The notes below the pieces were generated by a model. The model worked only from the letters and a program-made list of their open reading frames with translations, ran no database searches and had not been told where the DNA came from. Position numbers and translations under genes: made by a program. A stretch of DNA of 64,000 bases from Lycorma delicatula (Eukaryota; Arthropoda; Insecta; Hemiptera; Fulgoridae), in assembly GCF_047948215.1 (NCBI RefSeq), contig NC_134463.1, positions 100,914,657 to 100,978,656 on the forward strand. The letters are read 5' to 3'. Below are positions 1 through 9,879 of this stretch, in pieces. The first letter of the stretch is position 1, and every line of letters begins with the position of its first letter.

Positions 1-444
1 TTTGTTTGTCTTTATTGAAAAAAAATGTAGAAGAATAATCTCCGTAAAACATTTCTTTAAGGAACTTTTTTTTAAATAATTTTTATGTTTACGTATTAGA
101 AGTGAAAAACAAGCATAAAAAGAACTTTTCTTCTTGATGTTCAAAAAATTAAAAAAATAAATAAAATTTCATATATCGATACCGTTTATCAAATAGCGTA
201 ATAAAAACCTCTATGGAATTCTGTACGTTAAAAAAATGTTGTGCGATTTATTTGTTAAAAATAAAATTTTTTAAAGATATTTTTATTCTTTTACCCTTTC
301 TCAACCCTTGAGAAACCATTTCAGATTTAAAATTAGACCATCACATATTTAAAATTAAAAAGTTAATCGTTTTTAATTGTTTCTTGATTCAATGTTTGCT
401 TTTCCTTTTTTTTGCTCGATGAATTAATTCACCACAGAAGCTAC
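1..444. other. AT-rich DNA, no gene seen
   Basis: Low-complexity AT-rich sequence with homopolymer A and T runs. All frames are closed at short intervals and no repeat shared with the rest of the window was noticed. Confidence 0.6.
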
Positions 445-469
445 ATGGTATAATGAAATTGAAATCTTT

Positions 470-548
470 TTTTAGCGTATGAATGCTGCCGTGCCTGACC
501 GGGATTCGAACCCGGAATCTACGGATGAAAGGCCGTGACGCTACCCCC
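470..548 (-). mobile_element. tRNA-derived SINE, family 1, copy 1
   Basis: Read on the minus strand this is a tRNA-like module. A perfect RNA polymerase III B box (GGTTCGAATCC) lies at 502-512. It is preceded by the block CCTTTCATCCG and followed by a short body ending in the reverse complement of tttttagcgtatgaatgctg. The same blocks recur at about 1.9, 42.9 and 63.1 kb, so this is a dispersed SINE and not a functional tRNA: there is no foldable acceptor or anticodon arm. The copy is truncated near its A-box end. Boundaries are approximate. Confidence 0.75.
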
Positions 549-564
549 GGAAATTTGTTTATTC

Positions 565-1890
565 AATGTATATATATTTTTTTACTTTGCAAGATATAAG
601 ACAAACTAATGGTAATTGGTAAGCAGATTTTATGAAATTTAAAGTATGAAGATCTGAAAACTTTCGGAAAGATAAAACGAAAACTGACGGTAAATTTTTT
701 CACAGGTAGCAAGCAATACTTTATCTTATTTTTCAATAATATTACTCCTGGGAGACCAAAAGTATTACAAAAAGAGTTTAGATGAATTTAAAGGTTGATT
801 TAAAAATATAATAATTAATTTTCAAGATAGGTCAAATTAAAGGGTATTAAAAAATTTTATTAAAACATTTTAAACGTTAAAAACACGTAATAGGACATAT
901 CGTAGTCACGCTAAATCCTAGTCATGCACGAAATAATAAATACGATATGAAACTGTCATAAACCAAAACGCTACGGATAAAATTTATAAACGTTCTTTCA
1001 AATTATGTAAGACAAGTATTAAACACATTTATCATTAAAAACAATTTAACAAGTACTGTAATAGGTTATCACTGATAACATAAAGCTAACGATAGAAGTT
1101 TTTATTACCAGGAAATTCAAGTAATTATTATTACGCAATGTATTCGAATAGGTAAACCAACTTAGAAATTCTGTTATCAAAGCAAAAAATATGTGCAGAT
1201 TATATAATCCGCATAATTTATTTATTTTTTTATTCTAAAATAAGCTGAATTAATACGAATTTTTATTTTATTAATTTCATTTTGTTAAATATTTTTCTAA
1301 TACTACAACAAAAACAGAAAGAAAACTGTAAATAAATTTATTTATTTGTTATTTAAATCATTTTCATTACATAAATATTAATTTCATTAAAAGTATAAAA
1401 TCGTATAAATTAAAAATAATTATTCCAAAATTTAAAATTTCCGAAAAATTTAAACTATTCAGATAATGTAATACAAAACGAGTTAAATAGGCTACCGACA
1501 AGTATTAAAAAACCTTAAAACGAAGTAAGTTAGTATAAAATTTTTAATGTTGATATTTTAGAAACACATTTTGTTTTTTGAACCATATCACAACATAAAT
1601 TAAAAAAAAAATTGTATTTTATCACTAATGATTAGACAACAATTTTAATGGGTTTTTAAAATCCTTTCATACTTTTGTTACAAAAAAAAAAAAAAAACAT
1701 TTCCTTTGCATTAAAATAATTTAACTACAAAAGAAAACGATAATGTATTTTATACTCATTTTTTTCGGTTTTTTTTCTTATTTTTTTAAAGTCGAGTTTT
1801 AAATGTGAAATGTACACGAATATAATTCACAAATATGCCGATTTCTTTTGATTTAATTTCTTTCAGCCTTTTAAATATTCTTTATTCAAT
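565..1890. other. AT-rich intergenic DNA, no gene seen
   Basis: About 1.3 kb of AT-rich sequence with frequent stops in all frames. No recognisable transposon domain or RNA gene was found. Confidence 0.55.
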
Positions 1891-1894
1891 ATTA

Positions 1895-2013
1895 ATGCCG
1901 AGCTGCTTGGTAGATTGGTAGCATCTCTTATCTTTCATCCAGAGGTTCCGGGTTCTTTTCCCGGTCAAACAAAATTAGCCTGCAAAATTTATTATCATCA
2001 TCATCAAAAAAAT
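1895..2013 (+). mobile_element. tRNA-derived SINE, family 1, copy 2
   Basis: An A box (TGGTAGATTGG) lies at 1908-1918. The family block CTTTCATCC follows, then a degraded B box (GGTTCTTTTCC) at 1951-1961. The copy ends in an ATC repeat and a short A run (about 1991-2013), which looks like a SINE 3' tail. A-to-B spacing is close to that of a tRNA, but the arms do not pair well enough for a real tRNA. It is the only copy of this family here with a clear A box. Confidence 0.75.
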
Positions 2014-2890
2014 AGTTATTTTTGTAGGAATGTCAGCATGTTGTTTTTGTATAAGTAAATTGATAATATTGTCATATAATGCTATGATAGATAGTCAATT
2101 TTACTCTAATAGAATTTAATTATATTATCATAATTAAATCTTTCGTAAATATACCAAGAGTGTAATTTGTTAATATTTATATAAACAAAACAATTAATAA
2201 AATACAACTAGAATCTTTCGATTATTGATTATTCTTCGATTACATTAAACAATTTCGATTGTTATTATTATAATTATTTATATCATTGAAATAAAAGAGT
2301 ATATAAACTAAATAATAAATGAAAAATTAAAAGAAAAAGCGTGTTTTAAACAGACCTATCAATAGGGTTTAAATATAAATTCTATCACATGCAAAAAAGT
2401 TGAATTTAAATAAAAATTAAAATCATTCAGACCATCATCATATCCTCTTTAATATACTAAAATAATTTTAAGTGTATGTATTCATTAAAACAAATTTAAG
2501 TATGAAAAATGTCGCTATGAAAATAAAAATTAATTCTTTTTTTTATCTTGACGTATTTATCAATAATATGTTTTTATCAAGAAAAAAAACCAACTCAAAC
2601 AAAAAAAAATCAACTAACAAGTTACAGTTACTAAAAACGATGTGGGCGACGACCAACTTTCACTAACGCTTTTAAAAGTAATTTCATCGTGACATTACAT
2701 TTTCTTTTTTTCGGACAGCAATATGGTCAATGTCATACAGTAATGGATGTTGTAAATTTCCTTCTTTTTTCCTAATAGATAGTAATGTGTGACAGTTATT
2801 CAGCTGTCTCAGTGTCTTTTTAAAAAGTTTTGGAAAAAAAAGCAGTAGGCTATCATTGTTTAAGGGAAGTCGGGATGAACGGTGCAACAA
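2014..2890. other. AT-rich intergenic DNA, no gene seen
   Basis: Short open frames at 2472-2666 and 2684-2917 fall in low-complexity sequence, lack recognisable domains and are judged to be chance. Confidence 0.5.
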
Positions 2891-2965
2891 TACGCGCGCG
2901 CGCACACACACACTCACACATGCGTGTATTTATATATATATACATAGATAGATAGATAGATAGAA
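2891..2965. repeat. compound microsatellite (CG)n-(CA)n-(TA)n-(GATA)n
   Basis: A GC/CA dinucleotide run passes into a TA run and then about five GATA tetranucleotide units. It is a simple-sequence repeat with several motif changes. Confidence 0.9.
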
Positions 2966-3215
2966 AAACGATATATTCCTTAACGTATAAGAATGATTGC
3001 ATAAAAATGCTGGTGGTATGTTTGTGTGAGAATATACTGAATGATAATTATGTGAAAATAATTATTATTTTATGCTCGGAGCTGATGATGAGGGCGTGGT
3101 ATTTGAAGAAAAAAGAAGAAACGGCTTTTATATAAATTATTAATCCTTAACTTCACGCAAACACACATACACATCAATTGATGATACATTAATAAAATAT
3201 TACACGATACCAATA

Positions 3216-3237
3216 CATTATTATTATTATTATTATT
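3216..3237. repeat. (ATT)n microsatellite
   Basis: A short run of ATT trinucleotides within AT-rich DNA. Confidence 0.85.
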
Positions 3238-3239
3238 TT

Positions 3240-4080
3240 TTAATTAAAGCTTTCGTACAAAAATTATTCTCTTTTGAATCGACATCTAAATTATCAGGTT
3301 ATTAGTTTATTAGATAAAAACCTGTATGTATATATAAATATAATAACAGTTATCGGCTTAAGGAAGATTCGAATTATAATTTTTTATACTTAATAACAGA
3401 TTATTACATGTCATTTGTTAAGCTCGAAACCAAAAAAGGATTGAAAATATTAAATGATAACAGGTAGCATTTATATTCCTTTTTTCCTCAACTAGTTTCG
3501 AAATGTTACCTTAAGGTTTCTTAAAAAAGTCAGGCTATATATAACCGATTATTTTATCGATGATTATGATATTTCGATTATCGTAGTTAGAAGTACTGTG
3601 ATTATGAAAAATAAAAACCAAATTGTAATTAACTGCAATAGTTACATCTATTATTAATTTAAACTGTATAATCGATTAAATACATTTATTTTTACTTTCA
3701 AAGAATTAAACAAGCAGTTTTGTATGTTTTGGAGTGCGGTTGACTTCTACTATGCTCTGTGTTTTGTTGTATTACTGAGGTTTTCTATTACTATTTATGT
3801 TGTTAGTTTATTAGTTGTTTTTCGTTGTTCTGTTATGTTTGGTTAAGTGTTTTGTTCTGTATTTTAGTATTTTTACGTTAATTTAGTCCTAAACAGGCCA
3901 GGTAGCCATCTTGGTTATTTAGGTTATCGTGTTGTTTTTGTTAATTGTGTTAACTGTTTATTTTACGTATTTAATTATTTGTTTCGTAGTTTTAGGCGCT
4001 CGTTTTAGAGTTTTTGTTTTTACTTTGGTGTTTTGTACGATTAATATACGTTTATTGGTACATACCTACGGTTGCTACGG
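3240..4080. other. T-rich stretch upstream of R1-like element
   Basis: The first half is ordinary AT-rich DNA. From about 3716 the plus strand becomes T-rich and G/T-skewed, unlike its surroundings, up to the inverted repeat at 4085. This second half may be the 5' untranslated part of the LINE that follows. That is an inference from composition and adjacency; no start site or target duplication was identified. Confidence 0.35.
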
Positions 4081-4084
4081 AGTA

Positions 4085-4142
4085 TTTACACGGTGCTAAG
4101 ACTTGCTTAGACGGTGCTAGCAAAGTCTTAGCACCGTGTAAA
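4085..4142. repeat. near-perfect inverted repeat upstream of LINE ORF1
   Basis: The arms at 4085-4107 and 4119-4142 are complementary over about 23 bases with one extra base on the right. They enclose an 11-base loop that itself repeats part of the arm (acggtgctag). It would form a long hairpin in RNA or a small cruciform. It sits about 130 bases before the conserved part of the R1-like element. It may be a structured part of the element's 5' UTR or the relic of a separate foldback element. Confidence 0.8.
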
Positions 4143-4275
4143 GTCGACGTGTAGAAATTTTCTAAGTTGAACGTTAGTGTTTTTATTGACTAAGAAAAAT
4201 ATTAATTACAACAGCTATTTGGTGTTAATTAATTGATTTACTTATTTTTGTAGTTGGATTCGGTATCATTCAGTC

Positions 4276-5579
4276 TTGATCAGTATCAAGATCATCCCGG
4301 GGTTACGACCCCAACCGGAGAGGGATGATTTTACCGAAGTTGGAAGTAGGCAATCCGGTAGAACGAGGAATTTCCGTATCCTCCGGGAGATTCTCTCTGG
4401 AGATAGCAGTACAAAGAGCGCTGCAAGTTTCGATGGTGGGACTCACCAGAGATCAGTTGCGAGGCAGATGGAAACCAGAAGAGAAGAAAGTACGTTTGTG
4501 GAGGAGGCGGTACGCCTTCAGCAACGGGTGGTACCCTCCGCTATGGAGTTCAGCAATGACAGTGGTGATTTCTGCGGATATGAAAGTGATTTCCCATCCT
4601 AGTCGGCAGCTTCTGTTGCCGAGATGGTCGAGGCAGGGTCGGCGGGAAAGTCCTCCGGCTGTAGAAGAGAAAAAGAAGCCACGAGCTGAGGAAGTCGAGA
4701 AGTCCGACCGGGAGCGAGGTAGCTCGGCACGGATGGAGGAAGTGGAGGGGTTGAACCTTTTGACTGGTCGTGATCGGTGAGCAACTTTCCTATACCATAT
4801 GGGTACTTTGCCTCGTCACGTCAAGGCCTTGGAATTTCAGGTGCTTCGCGATATTTGGCAGGTGGCGCCTACATCGACAATTGAGACCGAATGTGCACCT
4901 CCAGAGACCACGTCTGTGGAGTGGTGTTGACGTGTTTGGCCACCCAGACGGAAGATAGTGGCAAGGCTCGACCTGAAGTCCGGAAGGCACTTGACGATGA
5001 TGTCATGTGCGGTGGCCAAAGGGTCACCGCACATGATCGCGATCTGTCTAAGGGTTCAGAGAATGGGGGTCACTCGCATTTACTGGAAGAGATGCCTTGG
5101 GTGGAGCCGATGCTTCGTTCGGGCACACTGCAGGTGGGTCAAGTGGAGGTAGGTAGCACCTGGCGGGTCCGTAAAGGTCTGCGGGTATGCTTATGTGGTG
5201 GCTGTGGATTCCTTCGCAGGCGAGGAAAGGCTGCTCTCGTCTGGTGGAATCGGTCTGGTGGAATGGCCCACAAAGTATATTTTTGTGGGCAATTTGGGAA
5301 GATGGGGTTTATCTTCACCTGGCGGCCAAATATTTGGCACAAATATGTTCGAGTAAGCTCCAGATCTATATGGACAAGTCGTCGCTGGGTGCTGATAGGA
5401 GTCAGGCTCTAGGGAGAAAGCTGCTAGGGCCCCCAACTGCGATGGTGGTTGTTAAGGCGGCGGGTCGATCGTATGTGGACCATCTCCGCACAGTCAAAGA
5501 CACTATGTCACCGAGTGAGGCGGACATCCTTTCCTCACGCAGGGGTCAGGGAGAGGACCTTCACAAGGTCAGAAACTGA
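4276..5579 (+). pseudogene. LINE ORF1 (Gag-like) remnant, frameshifted
   Basis: The ORF1 product of R1-type LINEs is an RNA-binding, nucleocapsid-like protein. Coding character is spread over several plus-strand frames (4276-4602, 4325-4780, 4891-5412, 5187-5579), so several frameshifts have occurred. The early part is rich in charged residues (KKKPRAEEVEKSDRERG). The last part contains AAGRSYVDHLRTVKDTMSPS, which resembles the conserved segment of R1-type ORF1 proteins that lies before the zinc knuckles. The CCHC knuckles expected after it are absent because the frame ends at 5579. Overlapping minus-strand frames are shadows. Confidence 0.55.
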
Positions 5580-5734
5580 CCTAAGTGGGGGTAAAGTAAG
5601 ACCGTAGTGTCGGTGGGGATCCCTCTAGAATTTCCCATTACAGGCGCCGCGTCATGACCGGAGTCTCGGTGGGGAGGCCTCTTTGGGTCCCCTCATTGGA
5701 GGCATGCCGAATGATTACCGAGTCCGGGCTGCCT

Positions 5735-5750
5735 GGGGGGGGGGGGGGGG
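5735..5750 (+). repeat. poly-G tract of 16
   Basis: A run of 16 consecutive G residues lies within the GC-rich 3' region of the R1-like element. It is unusual in this AT-rich window and could form a G-quadruplex or be prone to length errors in sequencing. Confidence 0.95.
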
Positions 5751-6106
5751 AATCTTAGTTCCTGCCGAGATAGATTGAGGCGATGGCACTCCCTGGAGCT
5801 GTAAACAAGCTTAGTGTAGAATTCGGATCCACGGTGGGATAAAAAAGGGGAACAATTAAAAATAAATTTATAAACCGTAAAACATAAATTTTACCATTTT
5901 GCAAATATTTACCATGAAAAAACTTAATGTAAAACAGAAACGAATTTTATTCTGATATTTGTTTTATACGAGTAAAATTTTATGAATATCATAAAATGTC
6001 AGTTTTCTGAAACTTAAAGTACGGTTTTAATATGTGCAAAGCACACACACTGATTTGGCAATTCGAAGTATCATTTGTTAATAAAATCATATATTATTTT
6101 GTCTGG

Positions 6107-6318
6107 AGTGTTTAATTTACAATCGATTCCAATTTACCGGAACCATAATGAAATTTAAATATCAAAAAACTGACATGTAGAAAGGGGTTTCCATTGAAAT
6201 CCCTCAAAGAGCTGTAAATGTACACATATATTATACAGTATACAAAAATATATACTAAACATACTTAATTACATACAAAGATGGTTCCAAAGAACCCTGA
6301 TCAAAGTCCAAAGTTCAG
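6107..6318 (+). repeat. dispersed repeat, copy 1 (pair with 15.7 kb)
   Basis: This segment matches 15688-15901 in the same orientation along its whole length, with scattered differences by eye. Shared blocks include the start near tttaccgg, the palindromic cagtatacaaaa region and the end at gatcaaagtccaaagttcag. No coding content or terminal repeats were recognised, so it is an unclassified interspersed repeat. Confidence 0.7.
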
Positions 6319-6745
6319 AATAGAAAAAAACACCAAAAAATACTTTTAACAATATAATATGAAGCAATCGTCTTTTTTTAAATATAAATATATTTTAAGT
6401 CAGGAAAGTTTTTCAAATTTATACTTTTAACCCATCTCGCAGTGAGAATATTATTGTGTACAATAAATGAAATGTGTACAGTAAATTTATATAATGAATT
6501 ACTAACTTGAAGAATCTGTTGAATTATACGAAAATATCTAATGTTAGTGAAGGTTAAAGTAGTGTGAAAACAAATTAACACGTAATTTACTATAATTAAA
6601 ATGTAAAAAAATATAGAATAATGAGCTGTTCGTTATCGAATAATAACTTGGAAATGTATATAAGTCGAAATTTCAAACGAACATAATGGCTAGACGATTC
6701 AGTACGATTATTAGTCGTATACATACATAAAACTATTACCGTATA

Positions 6746-7113
6746 TACAGAGTGTTCCACGAAGAAACGGAGAAACTTTCAGAGCTTCTTTTTACTGGTA
6801 AAAAAATGAAAAAAGTTCAAATAAACATAGTTCTGGAAACGCTTTGTTTTCGAGTTACAAAGTAATTCGAGTGTAGTTTTTGTAGTTACAAAAACTACAC
6901 AAGAAACCACTAACTTTACTCCTTAATGTAGGTCTCAAAAATTACAGTAGGACTTCTTTTTATTAAAAGAGCTGAAATGCAGGTGAAATTTTTCGCTAGC
7001 CGTAGCTCAAAAACAAAGCGTTTCCAGACCTACAATTATGTGGACTTTTTTCAGTATTTTCAGCAGTGGAACATGTCCTAAAAATTCCTCCATTTCTTCG
7101 TGGGACATCTGTA
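6746..7113. mobile_element. MITE with TIRs and TA target duplication
   Basis: The element runs from 6748 to 7111 between two TA dinucleotides (6746-6747 and 7112-7113), as in Tc1/mariner-type insertions. The left end (6748-6772) and right end (7088-7111) are inverted repeats of about 24 bases with a few mismatches. A second inverted pair lies inside (near 6832-6855 and 7012-7034). The centre also holds a small palindrome around gtagttacaaaaactac. There is no coding sequence. Length of about 364 bases and structure fit a non-autonomous DNA transposon. Confidence 0.8.
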
Positions 7114-7312
7114 TCCTGGTCAAGTTAAAAGTTTTTTTTTAAGTGTATTTAATTGTGAAAATTCACAAGAAAGGATGTAAAATTGTAACAAGAAAGGAGA
7201 GCTTTAAAAAATATATTAAAAAATATTATATTAATATATTAAAAATATATTAACAAATATTTAACAATTAAAAAAAGTATTATTAAATATATTTACATAG
7301 AGAGAAACGTTT

Positions 7313-8190
7313 TAAGGTAGCGTGGGCTTTGCAGATGACCTGACTATATTAACAAAAAACAACGATAAAGCTGGTTTTTCATTGGAGAAACTGCACGAAA
7401 TATCCTGTAAAACTGGACTTCAAATTTCTTATGAAAAGACACAATATATGGATATCAAATCAACTGGAAAATTGCCGCTGAAAACAGTACGGAAAAATCT
7501 CACAACCACCCCACTTCAGCAACCATCCGACCGACCGAGACTAAATGCAATATTCAACACACAGAAAGAATATTTAAACTGCAAAAGGCGTACAGGCTTA
7601 CATAGAATCATTATAACAAAAGGGCAGTGTCTCGCGACGCGAAACTACATTACAATACATTTGTCTTGCCGAAAGCCTTGTATGCAGTAGAAACCACAGT
7701 AATCATAGGAATGAACAAAATTAATGAAATCGAGAATAACGGAAAATCCTCAGGAAAATCCACGGTGCGGTCCTCAGAGATGGAAGCTGGATCAAGTGAC
7801 CCGCAAAGGAATTATATGAAAAACAGACTCCATCACAGACAAGTTTAGGAAAAGAAATCTACAATTCCACGAATCTTGCGCAGGATGGATGAAGATAAAC
7901 CAAGAGAATTTTCAACATCGTCAGTGCAAGTAAATTAAAGTCCATCTGGATGAAAGAAACACAAGACGACCTGGAACGACTGAACATCTCGGAAGAAGAA
8001 ATCAAGGACAGAAGGATATTTATGGATGAAATTAAAAGTAAGAGACTTGAACAAGAATAAGAAAGAGAAACGATAGGAAGAAGATGGACGGAGAAGAGGA
8101 AGAAGAAAATATTGAATGGATGAAGAGGTTTTGGGAAGAAAAGAAAAGAGAAGAGAAGAAGGTAAACAAATGATTGGTTCAAGTTCATGC
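7313..8190 (+). pseudogene. RTE-like LINE reverse transcriptase, C-terminal fragment
   Basis: The frame opening at 7322 encodes GFADDLTILTKNND, the (Y/F)ADD catalytic motif of reverse transcriptases. It is followed by a helix and KTGLQISYEKTQYM, typical of LINE palm domains. After a frameshift a second frame (7627 on) gives FVLPKALYAVETT, matching the Y-G-x-E-T-type segment past the thumb. A third frame near 7950 gives IWMKETQDDLERLNISEEEI, the usual tail of these proteins. The palm upstream of the ADD motif and the endonuclease are missing, so the copy is 5'-truncated as well as frameshifted. Part of it is duplicated at 9.4 kb. Confidence 0.8.
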
Positions 8191-8199
8191 GCTCTCCGA

Positions 8200-9360
8200 A
8201 AGAGGAATAATCGGAATAATAATAATAAATATCTGTAAACTTTGACTCGTTCGCTTCCTATTTTGTTGTCTTAACATTAATTGGGTTTTAACTACATACT
8301 TTTCCTAGCATTTTCTTTTGTAAAATAAATAAGTAAAAATTTAAAAAAATTAACTTTATTATTTTTTTCTAGAGAAGTTGAGATTACAAAAGCTAGAGAT
8401 TCATTAAAAGTAAATATTTAAAATAATACAGTAAAAAGTAACCAATAAATAAATCCGAAACAGATATTAGACAATTTTACTTCAGCCTTTCACGTTCCAT
8501 AACCACTGGAAGTAAGAGGGAAAAGATCTAGAAACCGAAGTTCTGTAACTCTTTTTCTTTACAATCAGCACAGAGTATAAACTACAATACATTGCTACTA
8601 TTACAAAAACAGTAGAAAAGCAAGGGTGTAGACTTGGAAATTGAATCAATTCCACATTGGTGGTTTCTAATTGAAAATTGTGGTGGAATGGGCCGGTAGA
8701 GTTAGTAACAGGCAACACGAGGAAGGGATGAGTGAGATAGAATTATATCGAGGGAGAAAGATAGACCAAGAAGTGGTAGGGTTCGGTTGTCATGTGATAT
8801 ATTGTCTATAGCATTCATCACACACACATCGAGAAGAGAGGAACTTCCTTAACTTCTCAAACCGACTAAGAATTACTCGATTCCACCCCCTACCCGTTAT
8901 AACCCCTTTTCATTTCATTTCAACCCCCTTAAATACGCTCCCTTTTCGTAAAATGAATGGTCATTAACAAAACCCTTAAATTTAATTCAGATGAGATGTA
9001 TTGTACTGTATATTATGAGCTACACAAATTAAAATGAATAATAACGTAATAAAAATTAATCAAAAAATTGTATAACAATATTAAACCAAAAACAAAATAG
9101 AGAAATATTAAAGAAAGAGATAATGTTGAAAGAACTTGCTAAAAATGAAACGGTAGAAAAATTATTTGCTTAGGCGACGTACTGTTGTAGGAATTGTTCA
9201 CAGACATTGATTGTAATTGAAAAAGTTGGAAGAAAAACGTTTAAAGGAGGTCAAGCATAGAAGAAATTTAAAAAAAATAAATGAATCAAGAAGTTGCTAT
9301 GGACAGAGAAAAATAGCAGAATGCAATCTATAGCTGCCACAGACAGATTAAAAATAAAGT
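8200..9360. other. intergenic DNA between two LINE fragments
   Basis: AT-rich with a pyrimidine-rich patch near 8880-8945 (ccaccccctacccg and similar). The minus-strand frame at 8482-8718 has no recognisable domain. Nothing else is supported. Confidence 0.45.
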
Positions 9361-9420
9361 ATATATATACTCGCATATATATACATATATATGAGGGGCT
9401 CCTCGGGGAGCACCTGGGTC

Positions 9421-9455
9421 GCACTGACGATGTTGAATTTCAACATCGTCAGTGC
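9421..9455. repeat. perfect 17-bp-arm palindrome at a LINE junction
   Basis: The arms 9421-9437 and 9439-9455 are exact reverse complements around a single central base. The right arm is normal LINE sequence, the same as in the copy at about 7.9 kb. The left arm is its inverted copy and replaces the expected upstream LINE sequence. This places a foldback exactly at the 5' break of this LINE fragment. Confidence 0.9.
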
Positions 9456-9577
9456 AAGTAAATTGAAGTACATTTGGATGAAAGAAACACTAGACGACCT
9501 GGAACGACTGTACATCTCGAAGAAGAAATTAAGGACAGAAGGAAATTTAGGGATGAAATTAAAAGTAAGAAAATTTC
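9438..9577 (+). pseudogene. RTE-like LINE 3' coding fragment, second copy
   Basis: It closely matches about 7906-8050 in the same orientation. The frame 9391-9732 includes YIWMKETLDDLERLYIS, the LINE C-terminal tail, but its N-terminal part comes from the palindrome and its C-terminal part (QRRRPGRLKF on) from the adjoining GC-rich block. The 113-residue frame is therefore a chimera and not a gene. Confidence 0.75.
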
Positions 9578-9870
9578 AACGTCGCCGGCCAGGGCGATTG
9601 AAGTTCAGCGATCTGGAGCGGGAAGGTAGCGTCCGCGTCCAGCGGCTCCCACGGCGGCCGGTTTTTCTCCAGGTGGGGGTCGACGATGAATTAAAAATTC
9701 ACTCTCGTGCGCGCTCTTTTATTGGAGCCTGAGAGTGGTGGGGCCGCAGCGCCGCTATGGTGGGAGAACTGCGCAGATCTGCGCGGCGGGAGTGACGCTT
9801 GTACTAGCGCGTACGTATATTGTGCTCCCGCTGACATCTAAGCTGCTACCGTTGTTGTCCACCGATATTA
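9578..9870. other. GC-rich block of unknown origin
   Basis: About 290 bases far richer in G and C than the window, starting right at the end of the LINE match. It includes a perfect 14-base palindrome (gcgcagatctgcgc, 9771-9784). Frames at 9391-9732 and 9735-9995 run through it but encode nothing I recognise. It could be part of an unidentified retroelement (LTR or 5' UTR) or a captured host CpG-rich segment. Confidence 0.4.
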
Positions 9871-9879
9871 AATTAGGCA

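Larger units (their letters stand above)
4260..5850 (+). mobile_element. R1-like non-LTR retrotransposon, ORF2 deleted
   Basis: A block much richer in GC than its flanks. It contains a broken ORF1 (4276-5579) followed directly by a GC-rich, stop-laden 3' region (5580-5850) with repeated GTGGGGA/GGTGGGG motifs and a terminal A-rich stretch. No endonuclease or reverse transcriptase sequence is present, so the copy has lost ORF2 or belongs to a shortened non-autonomous subfamily. Such a derivative would need enzymes from an intact relative to move. The clade assignment rests on the conserved ORF1 segment at 5445-5579 and is moderately sure. Confidence 0.6.

Noticed and set aside
502..512. tRNA gene suggested by a perfect B box
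   Set aside because: The same block recurs in dispersed copies with SINE-like tails and no cloverleaf can be folded.
2891..2965. CRISPR-like array
   Set aside because: The repeats are simple microsatellites. No spaced direct repeats with unique spacers occur anywhere in the window.
9391..9732. 113-residue protein
   Set aside because: The frame joins a palindrome arm, a LINE fragment and a GC-rich block, so it is a chance chimera.
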